A DNA stretch of 64,000 nucleotides from Zhihengliuella alba (lineage in GTDB: Bacteria; Actinomycetota; Actinomycetes; Actinomycetales; Micrococcaceae): contig NZ_BAABCJ010000006.1 in NCBI RefSeq assembly GCF_039538765.1, positions 192,125 to 256,124 of the forward strand, read 5' to 3'. The notes beneath the pieces were generated by a model that was given only the letters and a program-made list of their open reading frames with translations, was not told the DNA's origin and ran no database searches. The translations under genes were made by a program, and so were the position numbers. Shown in pieces: positions 33,643-42,502 of the stretch; position 1 is the first letter of the stretch; every line of letters starts with the position of its first letter.

Positions 33643-33684
33643 TTGACAACTATCGATGCAGCTAACCATACTCGTCGCATCGAT
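33643..33684. promoter_or_regulatory. ArsR operator and divergent ars promoter
   Basis: ATCGATGC (33652-33659) and GCATCGAT (33677-33684) are inverted copies. On the plus strand TTGACA (33643-33648) and CATACT (33667-33672) form a promoter for the ArsO-like gene, with one ATCGAT inside the spacer. Binding there would block transcription. The layout recurs at 35165. Confidence 0.7.
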
Positions 33685-33732
33685 GCACGTCGATACCTCC
33701 GTCAACCCGAGCGGCCTTCCCGAGGAGTCCCC

Positions 33733-35118
33733 ATGCGTCACGACCTCCAGCACAGCGATCTACCCGTCGTCGTCATCGGCGCCGGCCCGGTCGGCCTGGC
33801 GGCCGCGGCCCACCTCCTGGAACGCGGCGTCACCCCGCTCGTCCTCGAGGCCGGCCCGTCGGTCGGCGCCGCCGTGGCGCAGTGGGGCCACATCCAGACG
33901 TTCTCCACGTGGGCCTACAACACGGATGCCGCCGCGGTCCGGCTCCTGGAGGCCGCCGGCTGGGCGGCCCCGAACCCGAAGCGCCTGCCCACCGGCCGCG
34001 AACTGGTGAAGGACTACCTCGAACCCCTGGCCGCGACTCCGGCGATCGCAGCCCACGTGCGCACCGGTCACCGGGTGGTCGCCGTGACCCGCGCCGGGCT
34101 GGACAAGACCCGGGCGCGCGACCGTGCCGAGGCCCCCTTCCTCGTCCGCACCGAGGCGCACGGCGCCGACGGCGCCGACGGCGTCGAGCAGGACCTCGAG
34201 GCGCGGGCGGTGATCGACGCCTCCGGCACCTGGGGCCTGCCCAACCCGGTGGGGCCGGGAGGACTGGAGGCGGTCGGCGAGCGCGCAACCCGCGCCGCCG
34301 GCGTCGTGACGTCGGCGCTGCCGGATGTGCTGGGGGCGGACCGGGCGCGGTTCGCCGGCCGGACCGTCCTGGTGATCGGGGCCGGCCACTCGGCCGCCAA
34401 CACGGTGCTCTCGCTCGGGCGCCTCGCGGCCGAGGCGGAGGGAACCCGGGTGATCTGGGGCCTGCGCGGCGACGACCCGTCCGCGGTGTACGGGGGCGAG
34501 GAGCGCGACGGCCTGCCCGCCCGCGGCGCCCTCGGAGCCCGCCTGCGCACCATGGTGGCAGCCGGGCGCATCGAGGTCCGCACCGGTTTCCGGGTGCTCG
34601 GGACGCGGACGACGGCGGAGGACCGCCTGACCGTGCGGGCCGATGAACGCGGCGAGGATACCGAGCTGGAGGTGGACCTGCTGGTGCCGGCCACCGGGTT
34701 CCGGCCGGATCTGGGCATGCTGCGCGAGCTGCGCCTGGACCTGGACCCCGCCTTCGAGGCACCGCGGGAGCTGGCCCCGCTGATCGACCCAGAGTTCCAC
34801 AGCTGCGGGACCGTCCCACCGCACGGCGCCGAGCTGCTGGCGCATCCGGAGGAGGGCTTCTTCATCGTGGGCATGAAGAGCTACGGCCGCGCCCCGACCT
34901 TCCTGATGGCCACGGGCTACGAGCAGGTCCGCTCCATCGCGGCGCATCTGGCCGGCGACACGGAGGCGGCGGCACGGCTGGAGCTCGACCTGCCGGAGAC
35001 GGGCGTCTGCTCGACCGATGCGGGCTCCTGCTGCGACGCGCCGGCCGAGCCGCAGCTCCTCGGCATCCCGACCGGACTCGCCCACGGCCGCAACGGCCTG
35101 GCCACCGAGCGGGCGTAG
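33733..35118 (+). CDS. ArsO-like FAD/NAD(P)-binding monooxygenase
   Basis: 461 residues. The FAD dinucleotide motif VIGAGPVGLAAA is at the N-terminus and an NADPH motif VIGAGHSAANT in the middle. The genomic place between arsR and acr3 matches the flavin monooxygenases called ArsO in actinobacterial arsenic operons. The reaction is not firmly known; oxidation of arsenite or organoarsenicals is proposed for the family. The C-terminus carries CSTDAGSCCD, a cysteine-rich tail suited to binding arsenite. ATG at 33733 follows AGGAG. Expression should be under ArsR. Confidence 0.8.
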   Translation: MRHDLQHSDLPVVVIGAGPVGLAAAAHLLERGVTPLVLEAGPSVGAAVAQWGHIQTFSTWAYNTDAAAVRLLEAAGWAAPNPKRLPTGRELVKDYLEPLAATPAIAAHVRTGHRVVAVTRAGLDKTRARDRAEAPFLVRTEAHGADGADGVEQDLEARAVIDASGTWGLPNPVGPGGLEAVGERATRAAGVVTSALPDVLGADRARFAGRTVLVIGAGHSAANTVLSLGRLAAEAEGTRVIWGLRGDDPSAVYGGEERDGLPARGALGARLRTMVAAGRIEVRTGFRVLGTRTTAEDRLTVRADERGEDTELEVDLLVPATGFRPDLGMLRELRLDLDPAFEAPRELAPLIDPEFHSCGTVPPHGAELLAHPEEGFFIVGMKSYGRAPTFLMATGYEQVRSIAAHLAGDTEAAARLELDLPETGVCSTDAGSCCDAPAEPQLLGIPTGLAHGRNGLATERA

Positions 35119-35164
35119 CCGAGGAACCCGGCTCGCCCGCATCAGGCCCCCAGCCCGCCACGCA

Positions 35165-35194
35165 TTGACAGTCATCGATTCAATCGGCCACCAT
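35165..35194 (+). promoter_or_regulatory. Second ArsR-type operator-promoter, before acr3
   Basis: TTGACAGTCATCGAT (35165-35179) repeats the TTGACA-x3-ATCGAT layout of the upstream operator, followed by a weak -10 CACCAT (35189-35194). This indicates that the efflux gene has its own ArsR-controlled promoter. Confidence 0.6.
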
Positions 35195-35274
35195 TGAGAT
35201 CGACAGTCGTCAATGTCCCTCATCCCGCTCCCCCGCCCGGCCGTTGCTGGCCGCCGCACAGTATCGGAGACCCC

Positions 35275-36378
35275 GTGACGCCACTCGACGCCCCCGCGCG
35301 CGAGCCGCAAACCGCCCACATCGTGGAGAAGCTGTCCGTCCTGGACCGCTTCCTGCCCTTGTGGATCCTCGCCGCCATGGGCCTGGGCCTGCTCCTGAGC
35401 GCCGTGGCGCCGGGCTTCGGCGAGGCCCTGGACTCCTACCAGGTCGCCGGTGTCTCCGTGCCGATCGCGGTGGGCCTGCTGGTGATGATGTACCCGGTGC
35501 TGGCGAAGGTCCGCTACAACGAGACCGGCCACGTCCTGCAGGACCGCAAGTTGATGATCACGTCGCTGGTCATCAACTGGCTGCTCGCGCCGGCCTTCAT
35601 GTTCGTGCTCGCCTGGGTCTTCCTGGCGGACCTGCCCGAGTACCGGACGGGCCTCATCATCGTCGGGCTCGCCCGCTGCATCGCCATGGTGCTGATCTGG
35701 AACGACCTGGCCTGCGGCGACCGCGAGGCCGCCGCGGTCCTGGTGGCGGTGAACTCCGTGTTCCAGGTGGCCATGTTCGGCGTCCTCGGCTGGTTCTACC
35801 TGCAGGTCCTGCCGACCTGGCTCGGCCTGCCGACCACCAGCGCCGAGTTCTCGGTCGCCGCGATCACCCTCTCTGTGCTGGTGTTCCTCGGCATCCCGCT
35901 GGTCGCCGGCTTCCTGACCCGCACGCTCGGCGAGCGCCGGCTCGGCCGGGAGGCCTACGAGTCCCGCGTCCTGCCGCGGATCGGCCCGTGGGCCCTCTAC
36001 GGCCTGCTGTTCACGATCGTCGTCCTGTTCGCCCTGCAGGGCAGCCAGGTGATGGCGAACCCCCTCGACGTCGCCCGGATCGCCGTCCCGCTGGTCGTGT
36101 ACTTCGTCGTGGTGTTCGGCGCGTCCATGGTGATCGGCCGCTACCTGAACCTGGGCTACGAGCGCACCACCACGCTGTCCTTCACGGCCTCCGGCAACAA
36201 CTTCGAGCTGGCCATCGCCGTCGCGATCGCCACGTTCGGCGCGACGAGCGGCCAGGCCCTGGCCGGCGTCGTCGGTCCCCTGATCGAGGTGCCCGTCCTG
36301 GTGGCCCTCGTCTACGTCGCCCTCTGGGCGCGCAAGTACTTCACCGCCCGCCCGGGCCGAATCGAGAGGTCGCTATGA
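35275..36378 (+). CDS. acr3: ACR3-family arsenite efflux permease
   Basis: 367 residues with about ten membrane segments. It has the key cysteine in GLARCIAMVLIWNDLACGD and the conserved Glu in ASGNNFELAIAVA, both needed for As(III) transport in ACR3 proteins. The GTG at 35275 with GGAGA four bases upstream is preferred over an earlier ATG that lies in the promoter. It exports arsenite produced by the ArsC proteins. The stop overlaps the next arsC (ATGA). Confidence 0.93.
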   Translation: MTPLDAPAREPQTAHIVEKLSVLDRFLPLWILAAMGLGLLLSAVAPGFGEALDSYQVAGVSVPIAVGLLVMMYPVLAKVRYNETGHVLQDRKLMITSLVINWLLAPAFMFVLAWVFLADLPEYRTGLIIVGLARCIAMVLIWNDLACGDREAAAVLVAVNSVFQVAMFGVLGWFYLQVLPTWLGLPTTSAEFSVAAITLSVLVFLGIPLVAGFLTRTLGERRLGREAYESRVLPRIGPWALYGLLFTIVVLFALQGSQVMANPLDVARIAVPLVVYFVVVFGASMVIGRYLNLGYERTTTLSFTASGNNFELAIAVAIATFGATSGQALAGVVGPLIEVPVLVALVYVALWARKYFTARPGRIERSL

Positions 36379-36818
36379 GCACCGAGAGCACCACCGGCGC
36401 GGCCGCCGCCAAGCCGTCCGTCCTCTTCGTCTGCGTGCACAACGCCGGCCGCTCCCAGATGGCGGCCGCGTTCCTGACCGCCCTGGCGGGAGACCGGATC
36501 GAGGTCCGCTCGGCCGGGTCGCAGCCGGCCGACCGGATCAATCCGGCCGCCGTCGAGGCCATGCGCGAGGTCGGCATCGACATGTCGGCCGAGGTGCCGA
36601 AGGTCCTGACCGCCGACGCGGTGCAGGCGTCCGACGTGGTCATCACCATGGGCTGCGGCGACGAGTGCCCCTACTTCCCGGGGAAGCGCTACGAGGACTG
36701 GAAGCTCGAGGACCCGGCCGGCCAGGGCCTCGAGTCCGTGCGCCCCATCCGCGATGACATCAAGGGCCGGATCGAGGCCCTCATCGAGTCGCTCGCCCCG
36801 GCGACGGCGGACGAGTAG
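36375..36818 (+). CDS. arsC: Arsenate reductase, LMW-phosphatase type
   Basis: 147 residues with the complete P-loop CVHNAGRSQMAA and the downstream GCGDECPYFPGKRYEDW / DPAG..RPIRDDI pattern of actinobacterial and thioredoxin-type ArsC. It reduces arsenate to arsenite for export by ACR3. The coupling partner (mycothiol or thioredoxin) cannot be told from sequence alone; Cys in GCGDEC could form the relay disulfide. Last gene of the plus-strand ars arm, followed by a strong terminator. Confidence 0.93.
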   Translation: MSTESTTGAAAAKPSVLFVCVHNAGRSQMAAAFLTALAGDRIEVRSAGSQPADRINPAAVEAMREVGIDMSAEVPKVLTADAVQASDVVITMGCGDECPYFPGKRYEDWKLEDPAGQGLESVRPIRDDIKGRIEALIESLAPATADE

Positions 36819-36844
36819 TCGACCGCGTCGTCGGACGACGACGT

Positions 36845-36891
36845 ACAGAAGCGCCGGTGCCCGCCTCCAGTGGAGGCGGGCACNCTTCTGT
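36845..36891. terminator. Terminator between arsC and dimethylglycine oxidase gene
   Basis: Inner stem of 12 bp (GTGCCCGCCTCC/GGAGGCGGGCAC) with an AGT loop, and an outer 7-bp stem ACAGAAG/CTTCTGT. It serves convergent genes. The undetermined base (36884) lies between the two 3' arms, probably a sequencing failure at this hairpin. Confidence 0.8.
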
Positions 36892-36903
36892 GCCGTCAGC
36901 GCG

Positions 36904-39402
36904 TCAGCCGCGGAGCTTGGTCATCTCCGGGTCGACGAGCGGCTCGGCCGCGACCGTCGCCTGAACCCGCTTGCCGAAGTACTCGACCTCGACCGTGTCG
37001 CCGACCTCGGCGCTCTTGGGCAGCCACGCGTAGGCGATGGGCCGGCCCACCGTGTGGCCGAAGGCGGCGCTGGTGATGTAGCCGACGACGTCGTCGCCGA
37101 TGTACACGGGCTCCTTGCCCAGGACCACAGTGGTGCCGTCGTCCACCGTGATGCAGCGCAGGCGCTTGGTCGCCCGCTCGCGGCGCTCGGGGAGGCCGTC
37201 GCGCCCCACGAAGTCGTCCGTCTTGGTGGCCTTGACCGCGAACCCGACGCCGGCCTGGTCCGGCTCGTGCTCGATCGTCATGTCCGTGCCCCAGGCGCGG
37301 AAGCCCTTCTCGATGCGCAGCGAGTTGAAGGCGGCGCGGCCGGCGGCGATGATGCCGTGCTCGCGGCCGGCCTCCCACAGCACGTCCCACAGGCGGTGCC
37401 CGACGTCGGCGGAGGCGTAGAGCTCCCAGCCGAGCTCGCCGACGTAGGAGAGCCGCATGGCCGTCACGGGGATCCCGGCGATCGAGATCTGCTTGGTCCG
37501 GAAGAACTTGAGGCCCTCGTTGGTCATGTCGTCCTCGGTGACCTTCGAGATGACCTCGCGGGCCAGCGGGCCCCAGAGGCCGATGCAGCACGTGCCGCCC
37601 GTGGTGTCCCGGACGCTGACCCACTGGGACGGGTCCTCCTCGCTCTGGTGGCGGGCCTCGCGGGAGATGTAGGCGTCGTCGATGCCGCTGTTGATGCCGA
37701 CCTGGTAGGTCCGCTCGTCGATCCGGGCCACGGTGATGTCGCTGGCGACGCCGCCGGCGCTGTCCAGCAGGAGCGTGTACGTGACGGCGCCCGGCTTGCG
37801 GAGCATCTCGCCGGTGGTCAGGCGCTGGAGCAGCGGGCCGGCGCCCGGGCCGGTCACCTCCAGACGCTTCAGCGGCGTCATGTCGTACATCGCGACGGCG
37901 GTGCGGGTGCGCCAGGCCTCCACGGCGGCGATCGGCGAGTGGAACTGCGCGGCCCAGGAGTCGCGCTCCGGCGGCGTCCACTCGGCCGGCAGCTCGTCGA
38001 GCAGGGCGGCGTTGGCCTCGTACCAGTGCGGCCGCTCCCAGCCGGCGCCCTCGAGGAACACCGCGCCGAGCTCCTGCTCCTGGGCGAAGAAGGGGCTGAC
38101 CCGGACGTTGCGCGGGGACACCCGCGGCTGCGAGGGGTGGAGGACGTCGTAGATCTCCACGAAGTTCTGCTGGGAGGTCTCGGAGACGTAGTCCGGCGTG
38201 GTCTGCACGTCCTCGAACCGGTTGAGGTCGCAGCAGCCGAGGTCGGTCTCGGAGCGGCCCTGTGTGAGGAGCTCGGCGACCGCCTTGCCGACGCCGGCGG
38301 CGTGCGTGACCCACACGGCCTCGGCCACGAAGAACCCGTCCAGGTCGCGGGACTCGCCGACCAGCGAGCCGCCGTCGGGCGTGAAGGAGAAGATGCCGTT
38401 GAAGCCGCTCTCGATCTCCGTGTTCGCCACGTCCGGCAGCAGCTCCTTGGTGGCCTCCCACTCGGACTCGAAGTCCTCCGGCGTGAACGGGAGCGAGGAG
38501 GGCATGCGGTCGGCCGTGATCTCGCCCGGCGCGTACGTCGGGAGCGTCTCCAGGTCCACGGGCATGGGCCGGTGGGCGTAGGAGCCGATGCCGATGCGGT
38601 CGCCCCATTCGCGGTAGTACAGGTCGCGGTCCTGGAAGCGCAGGATCGGCAGGCTGGCACCGTTCGGCATCTCGTTCTTGCCGGCGAGGCTCGGCAGCGC
38701 GGTGGTCTTCACGTACTGGTGCGCCAGCGGCAGCAGCGGGATCCGCGTGCCGGCCATCGCGCCGATCGCCGGCCCCCAGAAGCCGGCGCAGCTGACCACG
38801 ATGTCGGCCTCGAACCGGTCCTCGCCGGCGAGCACGGCGCGGACGCGGCCGCCCGACTGCTCGATGCCGGTGACCGTGGTCCGGTCCCGGTACTCCACGC
38901 CCTGGGCACGCGTTCGCTCGATGAGCAGCTGCGTGGCCTGGGCGGCGAGCGCCAGGCCGTCGTTGGGGGTGTGGAGCCCGCCGAGGACCATGTCCGGGTT
39001 CAGCAGCGGGTACATCTTCCGGCAGGCCTCGGCGTCGATCACCTCGGCCTCGATGCCCCAGGCCCGGTTCCAGCCGGCGCGCCGGTGCAGGTCCGCGAGG
39101 CGCTCCTCGTTGGTCGCGATCTCCAGGCCGCCGACCGCGCGGAAGGAGCCGCGCCCGTCGGGGCCGATGAGCGAGTGGGACTTCTCGATGGTGTAGCTGG
39201 CGAACTCGGCCATGGTCTTCGCGCCGTTGGAGGAGAACACCAGTCCTGGCGCATGCGACGTCGACCCGCCCGGCAGCCCGAGCGGGCCCTGTTCGAGGAC
39301 GAGCGTGTTGGTCCAGCCGCGCTGGGCCAGCTCGTCGGCCAGGTTGGCACCGACGGTGCCGGCTCCGATGATGACAACGCGTGGAGCGGTCTTCGACGTC
39401 AC
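36904..39402 (-). CDS. dmg: Dimethylglycine oxidase (FAD/THF, GcvT fusion)
   Basis: 832 residues. An FAD-dependent amine oxidase domain (about 1-430, VVIIGAGTVGANLADEL) is fused to a GcvT-like folate domain (about 430-832, MYDMTPLKRLEVTGPGA, MRLSYVGELGWELY). GSTSHAPGL (His50) corresponds to the covalent-flavin histidine motif of the dimethylglycine/sarcosine dehydrogenase family. Overall length and order match Arthrobacter globiformis dimethylglycine oxidase as I recall it. It converts N,N-dimethylglycine to sarcosine, passing the methyl carbon to THF as methylene-THF. It lies 91 bases downstream of gbcB and probably in the same transcript. Confidence 0.92.
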   Translation of the reverse strand: MTSKTAPRVVIIGAGTVGANLADELAQRGWTNTLVLEQGPLGLPGGSTSHAPGLVFSSNGAKTMAEFASYTIEKSHSLIGPDGRGSFRAVGGLEIATNEERLADLHRRAGWNRAWGIEAEVIDAEACRKMYPLLNPDMVLGGLHTPNDGLALAAQATQLLIERTRAQGVEYRDRTTVTGIEQSGGRVRAVLAGEDRFEADIVVSCAGFWGPAIGAMAGTRIPLLPLAHQYVKTTALPSLAGKNEMPNGASLPILRFQDRDLYYREWGDRIGIGSYAHRPMPVDLETLPTYAPGEITADRMPSSLPFTPEDFESEWEATKELLPDVANTEIESGFNGIFSFTPDGGSLVGESRDLDGFFVAEAVWVTHAAGVGKAVAELLTQGRSETDLGCCDLNRFEDVQTTPDYVSETSQQNFVEIYDVLHPSQPRVSPRNVRVSPFFAQEQELGAVFLEGAGWERPHWYEANAALLDELPAEWTPPERDSWAAQFHSPIAAVEAWRTRTAVAMYDMTPLKRLEVTGPGAGPLLQRLTTGEMLRKPGAVTYTLLLDSAGGVASDITVARIDERTYQVGINSGIDDAYISREARHQSEEDPSQWVSVRDTTGGTCCIGLWGPLAREVISKVTEDDMTNEGLKFFRTKQISIAGIPVTAMRLSYVGELGWELYASADVGHRLWDVLWEAGREHGIIAAGRAAFNSLRIEKGFRAWGTDMTIEHEPDQAGVGFAVKATKTDDFVGRDGLPERRERATKRLRCITVDDGTTVVLGKEPVYIGDDVVGYITSAAFGHTVGRPIAYAWLPKSAEVGDTVEVEYFGKRVQATVAAEPLVDPEMTKLRG

Positions 39403-39493
39403 AGGGGACTCCTACTGCTGGTGGGGATGCTGGAACTGCGGGCACGGTGGATGCGCCCGCCGAGATACGGGTGGTTGATGGCTGTGGGCCGGT

Positions 39494-40942
39494 TCAGGCG
39501 TCGACGACGAGGTCCGTGTTGGCCGTGGAGCAGCACGGCAGGAACTTGCCGGCCTCGATCTCGCGGGCGCGGATGCCGCCCTGGTGGTTCATGTCCACCT
39601 CGCCCTCGAGCTTGACGATCTTGCAGGAGCCGCACATGCCCTCCTGGCAGTTCGCGCCGATCCTGACGCCGGCCTTGCGGGCGGCGCCGAGGATCTGCTG
39701 CCCCGGGTCGATCCGGACGTTGACCCGGCTGCGGACGAAGGACATGGTCAGGGCGCCCTCGCCGTGGACCTGGAACGACGACGGGTCGGCCGGCGCCTCG
39801 TCGGACCCCGCCGCAGCGGAGCTGTCCTGCTCGGCGACGCCCTCGTCGATCCAGGCGTAGTCCTCGGCGGCCGGCTCGTCGACGACCTCCGCGCCGGCCT
39901 CGGCCGCCGCGTCGGTCCCCGGTTCCGAGTGGCCGGTCAGGACGGCGTCGTACCCGCTGCCGTAGAGCTCCAGGGCGGCGGGCTGCTGCTCGTAGAACTC
40001 CTCGTTCGCCGCGGCGATCTCCTCGGCGATCTCGCCGGCGAGGGCCACCTCCTCCTTGTACTCGAGGATGGTCTCGCGGCTGCCGTTGAAGGACTCGACG
40101 TGGAAGGACGTATCGTCCACGTCCAGGCGCTCGAGGATCTTGCCGGCCACGTCGAGGTAGGGCTCCGGCCCGCAGGCGTAGACCTGACGGCCGTTCGCGT
40201 CCGGGGCGACCTCCTCGATCATCTCGGCGGTGAGCCGGCCGACCATGCCCTGCCACTTGCCGGGGGCGCTGCGGTCCCCGAGCGAGTAGTAGACCTTGAT
40301 CCGCGAGTCCACCGAGGCGATGTACTCGAGCTCCTTCGAGAAGGCGAAGGCTCCCGGCGCGGCGCCGTGGTACAGGACCACGACGTCGGCCCGGCCGGGG
40401 AGGGAGTGGATGGTGCGGATCATGGACATCAGGGGCGTGATGCCCGCCCCCGCCGCGAGGAAGAGGTAGCGGGCGCGGCGGTCGTGGTCCGGCAGGTGGA
40501 ACGCGCCCACCGGCCCGAGGACCTCGAGGATCGTGCCGGGCCTGACGTTCTGGTGGACCCACGGGGAGACCTTGCCGCCGTCGTCGCGCTTGACCGTGAT
40601 GGCGAACGCCCAGGGCTGGGTGGGGGCGCTGGAGATGGAGTAGCTCCGGTTGACCGGCTCCTCGTCCGGCCCGTTCACCGGGAACGCGATGTTCAGGTAC
40701 TGGCCGGGGCGGAACGCCAGCGGCGCCCCGTCGGTCCGGCGCAGGACGAACGTCATCATGTTCCCGGCCTCGGGGACCGTCTCCACGCACTCCGCCAGGA
40801 ACTCCTGGGGATGCCAGGGGCCGAGGGCACGTGCCGCGCCGGCCGCCTCGGCCGAGCTCTGCAGCACGCGGTTCCACGGCATCTCCAGCCCGCGGACCCG
40901 CAGGACGTCGGGAATGGCCGTGCTGGTGGTGCTGATGGTCAT
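39494..40942 (-). CDS. gbcB: Glycine betaine monooxygenase reductase subunit
   Basis: 482 residues. An FAD-binding ferredoxin reductase domain (RSYS at 99-102; GAGITPLMSMIR; YACGPEPYL) ends near 290. A 95-residue acidic Ala/Glu/Asp-rich linker follows. A C-terminal plant-type [2Fe-2S] domain carries Cys432, Cys437, Cys440 and Cys470. It feeds electrons from NAD(P)H to the Rieske oxygenase GbcA encoded upstream, with ATGA overlap. The linker is longer than I expect for GbcB (about 366 residues in Pseudomonas, from memory). The longer open frame further upstream lies inside gbcA. Confidence 0.88.
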   Translation of the reverse strand: MTISTTSTAIPDVLRVRGLEMPWNRVLQSSAEAAGAARALGPWHPQEFLAECVETVPEAGNMMTFVLRRTDGAPLAFRPGQYLNIAFPVNGPDEEPVNRSYSISSAPTQPWAFAITVKRDDGGKVSPWVHQNVRPGTILEVLGPVGAFHLPDHDRRARYLFLAAGAGITPLMSMIRTIHSLPGRADVVVLYHGAAPGAFAFSKELEYIASVDSRIKVYYSLGDRSAPGKWQGMVGRLTAEMIEEVAPDANGRQVYACGPEPYLDVAGKILERLDVDDTSFHVESFNGSRETILEYKEEVALAGEIAEEIAAANEEFYEQQPAALELYGSGYDAVLTGHSEPGTDAAAEAGAEVVDEPAAEDYAWIDEGVAEQDSSAAAGSDEAPADPSSFQVHGEGALTMSFVRSRVNVRIDPGQQILGAARKAGVRIGANCQEGMCGSCKIVKLEGEVDMNHQGGIRAREIEAGKFLPCCSTANTDLVVDA

Positions 40943-42285
40943 GCCAGGTGCTCCTGCATCCGCTGCACGTACCAGTTGATGAAGGCCTCCACCTGGTACT
41001 CGCTCTTCATGTACGGGCCGGGCTCGTAGGCGGGGCTCGCGGCGCCGCGCTGGCACAGCTCCACGAAGTTCTTGTCCTGGAGGTTGGTCTGCTTCCAGGT
41101 GTACGTCAGCGTCTCGAGGTCGTAGTCGACCCCCTCCACGGCGTCGTCGGCGACGAGCCAGGTGGTGCGCACCAGGGTCTGGTGCTCGTTGATCGGGAAC
41201 GCCGAGAACGTGATGACGTGATCGGACATGAAGTGGAACCAGCTGTTGGGCTGCAAATGCATGGAGCAACGGCCCAGGCGGAAGTCGCGCAGGTCGCCGA
41301 GCAGCTTCTTGGACAGGCGGCGCCCGCTGGCCGAGAAGGACTCGCCCGCGCCGTCGAGCGGCTCGCGGGAGATGCGGTAGCCGGCGATCCGCGTGTCCAG
41401 CTCCTCGAGGACCTCGTAGGGCAGCCCGTAGCGCACGCAGCGGTCCTTGAGGGCCTGGTCGGCCTGGACGTTCCGGTCCCAGACGTCCTCCAGGTGCGGC
41501 GGGATGATCCCCTCGGTCAGGCCCCACGTGGGGAACAGCGAGCAGGCCAGCTCGGGGTGGCCGTCGCAGTGATAGCACTCGCGGTTGTTCTCCATGACGA
41601 GCTTCCAGTTGCCCTCCTCCACCAGCTCCTGCTGGAAGGCGACCTTGGCGCTGGAGAGCTCGTGCGGCGCCAGGTAGGGCTCGAAGATCCGCGAGACCTC
41701 GTCGAAGTCCTCCGGCGGCTCGGCCGCGAGGCAGACGAACACCAGGCCGGCGACCACGCGGCTGTGGGCGCGCTTGAGGCCGAAGCAGCCCTTGTCGAAG
41801 GTCGCCTCGCCGGGGGCGGAGGCGTGCACGAGGGCGCCCTCGGGCGAGTAAGTCCACGAGTGGTAGCCGCACACGAGGTTGCCGGTGGTGCCGGCCGCCT
41901 CGGTGAGGACCCTCGCCCCGCGGTGGCGGCACACGTTGTGGAGGACGTTGACGCCCTCCTCCGTGCGGAGCACGATCAGCGAGTAGGGGCCGTAGTCGAC
42001 GGTCACGTAGTCGCCCGGCTCGGGGATCTCGGCGACGCTGGCGGCGAAGAGCCAGTGCTGGCCGAAGATGCCCTCCATGTCGGCGGTGAAGAGCGTCGGA
42101 TCGGTGTAGAAGGGGGCGTCGAGCGAATAGCCCTTGCGCCGGTTGTCGAACAGCTCCCGGATCTCGGAGCGCTGCTCCTCGGTGACGGCGGAGAGCCGTC
42201 CCTTGCGGGTGGCCGGTGCCCGTCCGGCCACAGCCTTGCTCTCGCCGACGGGCGTCTTGGCTGCGGTCTTAACTGCAGGGTTCAA
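40939..42285 (-). CDS. gbcA: Glycine betaine monooxygenase oxygenase subunit (Rieske)
   Basis: 448 residues from a TTG at 42285, chosen because GAGGGAG lies about 8 bases before it; other starts further up have no such site. The Rieske [2Fe-2S] ligands are C119-x-H121 and C139-x2-H142. The mononuclear iron site is in NNRECYHCDGH (His239, His243). It demethylates glycine betaine to dimethylglycine and formaldehyde. The DMGO-SoxBDAG neighbours support this over choline or carnitine oxygenases of the same family. It diverges from a LysR gene that probably controls it. Confidence 0.87.
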   Translation of the reverse strand: MNPAVKTAAKTPVGESKAVAGRAPATRKGRLSAVTEEQRSEIRELFDNRRKGYSLDAPFYTDPTLFTADMEGIFGQHWLFAASVAEIPEPGDYVTVDYGPYSLIVLRTEEGVNVLHNVCRHRGARVLTEAAGTTGNLVCGYHSWTYSPEGALVHASAPGEATFDKGCFGLKRAHSRVVAGLVFVCLAAEPPEDFDEVSRIFEPYLAPHELSSAKVAFQQELVEEGNWKLVMENNRECYHCDGHPELACSLFPTWGLTEGIIPPHLEDVWDRNVQADQALKDRCVRYGLPYEVLEELDTRIAGYRISREPLDGAGESFSASGRRLSKKLLGDLRDFRLGRCSMHLQPNSWFHFMSDHVITFSAFPINEHQTLVRTTWLVADDAVEGVDYDLETLTYTWKQTNLQDKNFVELCQRGAASPAYEPGPYMKSEYQVEAFINWYVQRMQEHLA

Positions 42286-42419
42286 TCGAATTCTCCCTCG
42301 AAATGCATCCCGCCGGTGCCGGCGGATCATCGTGCCTGGCCGGTCCGAGACGACCGGGAACCTGCTGGTGTCCTTCAAGCGTAAGAAGCGTCACAGTCCA
42401 AAGAAAGCTCCACTTTCTG

Positions 42420-42502
42420 GCCGATACCGTGCAGGATTAGTGGATGATCGATCAGCGCCTTCTGACCCTCCGTGCCTTCGCCATGTGCGGCACGGTATCG
42501 GC
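42420..42502. promoter_or_regulatory. 13-base inverted repeat spanning the lysR start
   Basis: GCCGATACCGTGC (42420-42432) and GCACGGTATCGGC (42490-42502) are perfect reverse complements, 57 bases apart, with the lysR ATG between them. The inner copy lies in codons for G-T-V-S-A and uses GTA, rare in this genome. It may be a looped autoregulatory operator. Confidence 0.5.

Noticed and set aside
36754..39615. A 953-codon open frame on the plus strand over the dimethylglycine oxidase gene
   Set aside because: Composition is that of an antisense shadow, it crosses a terminator and the undetermined base, and the opposite strand encodes a full-length known enzyme.
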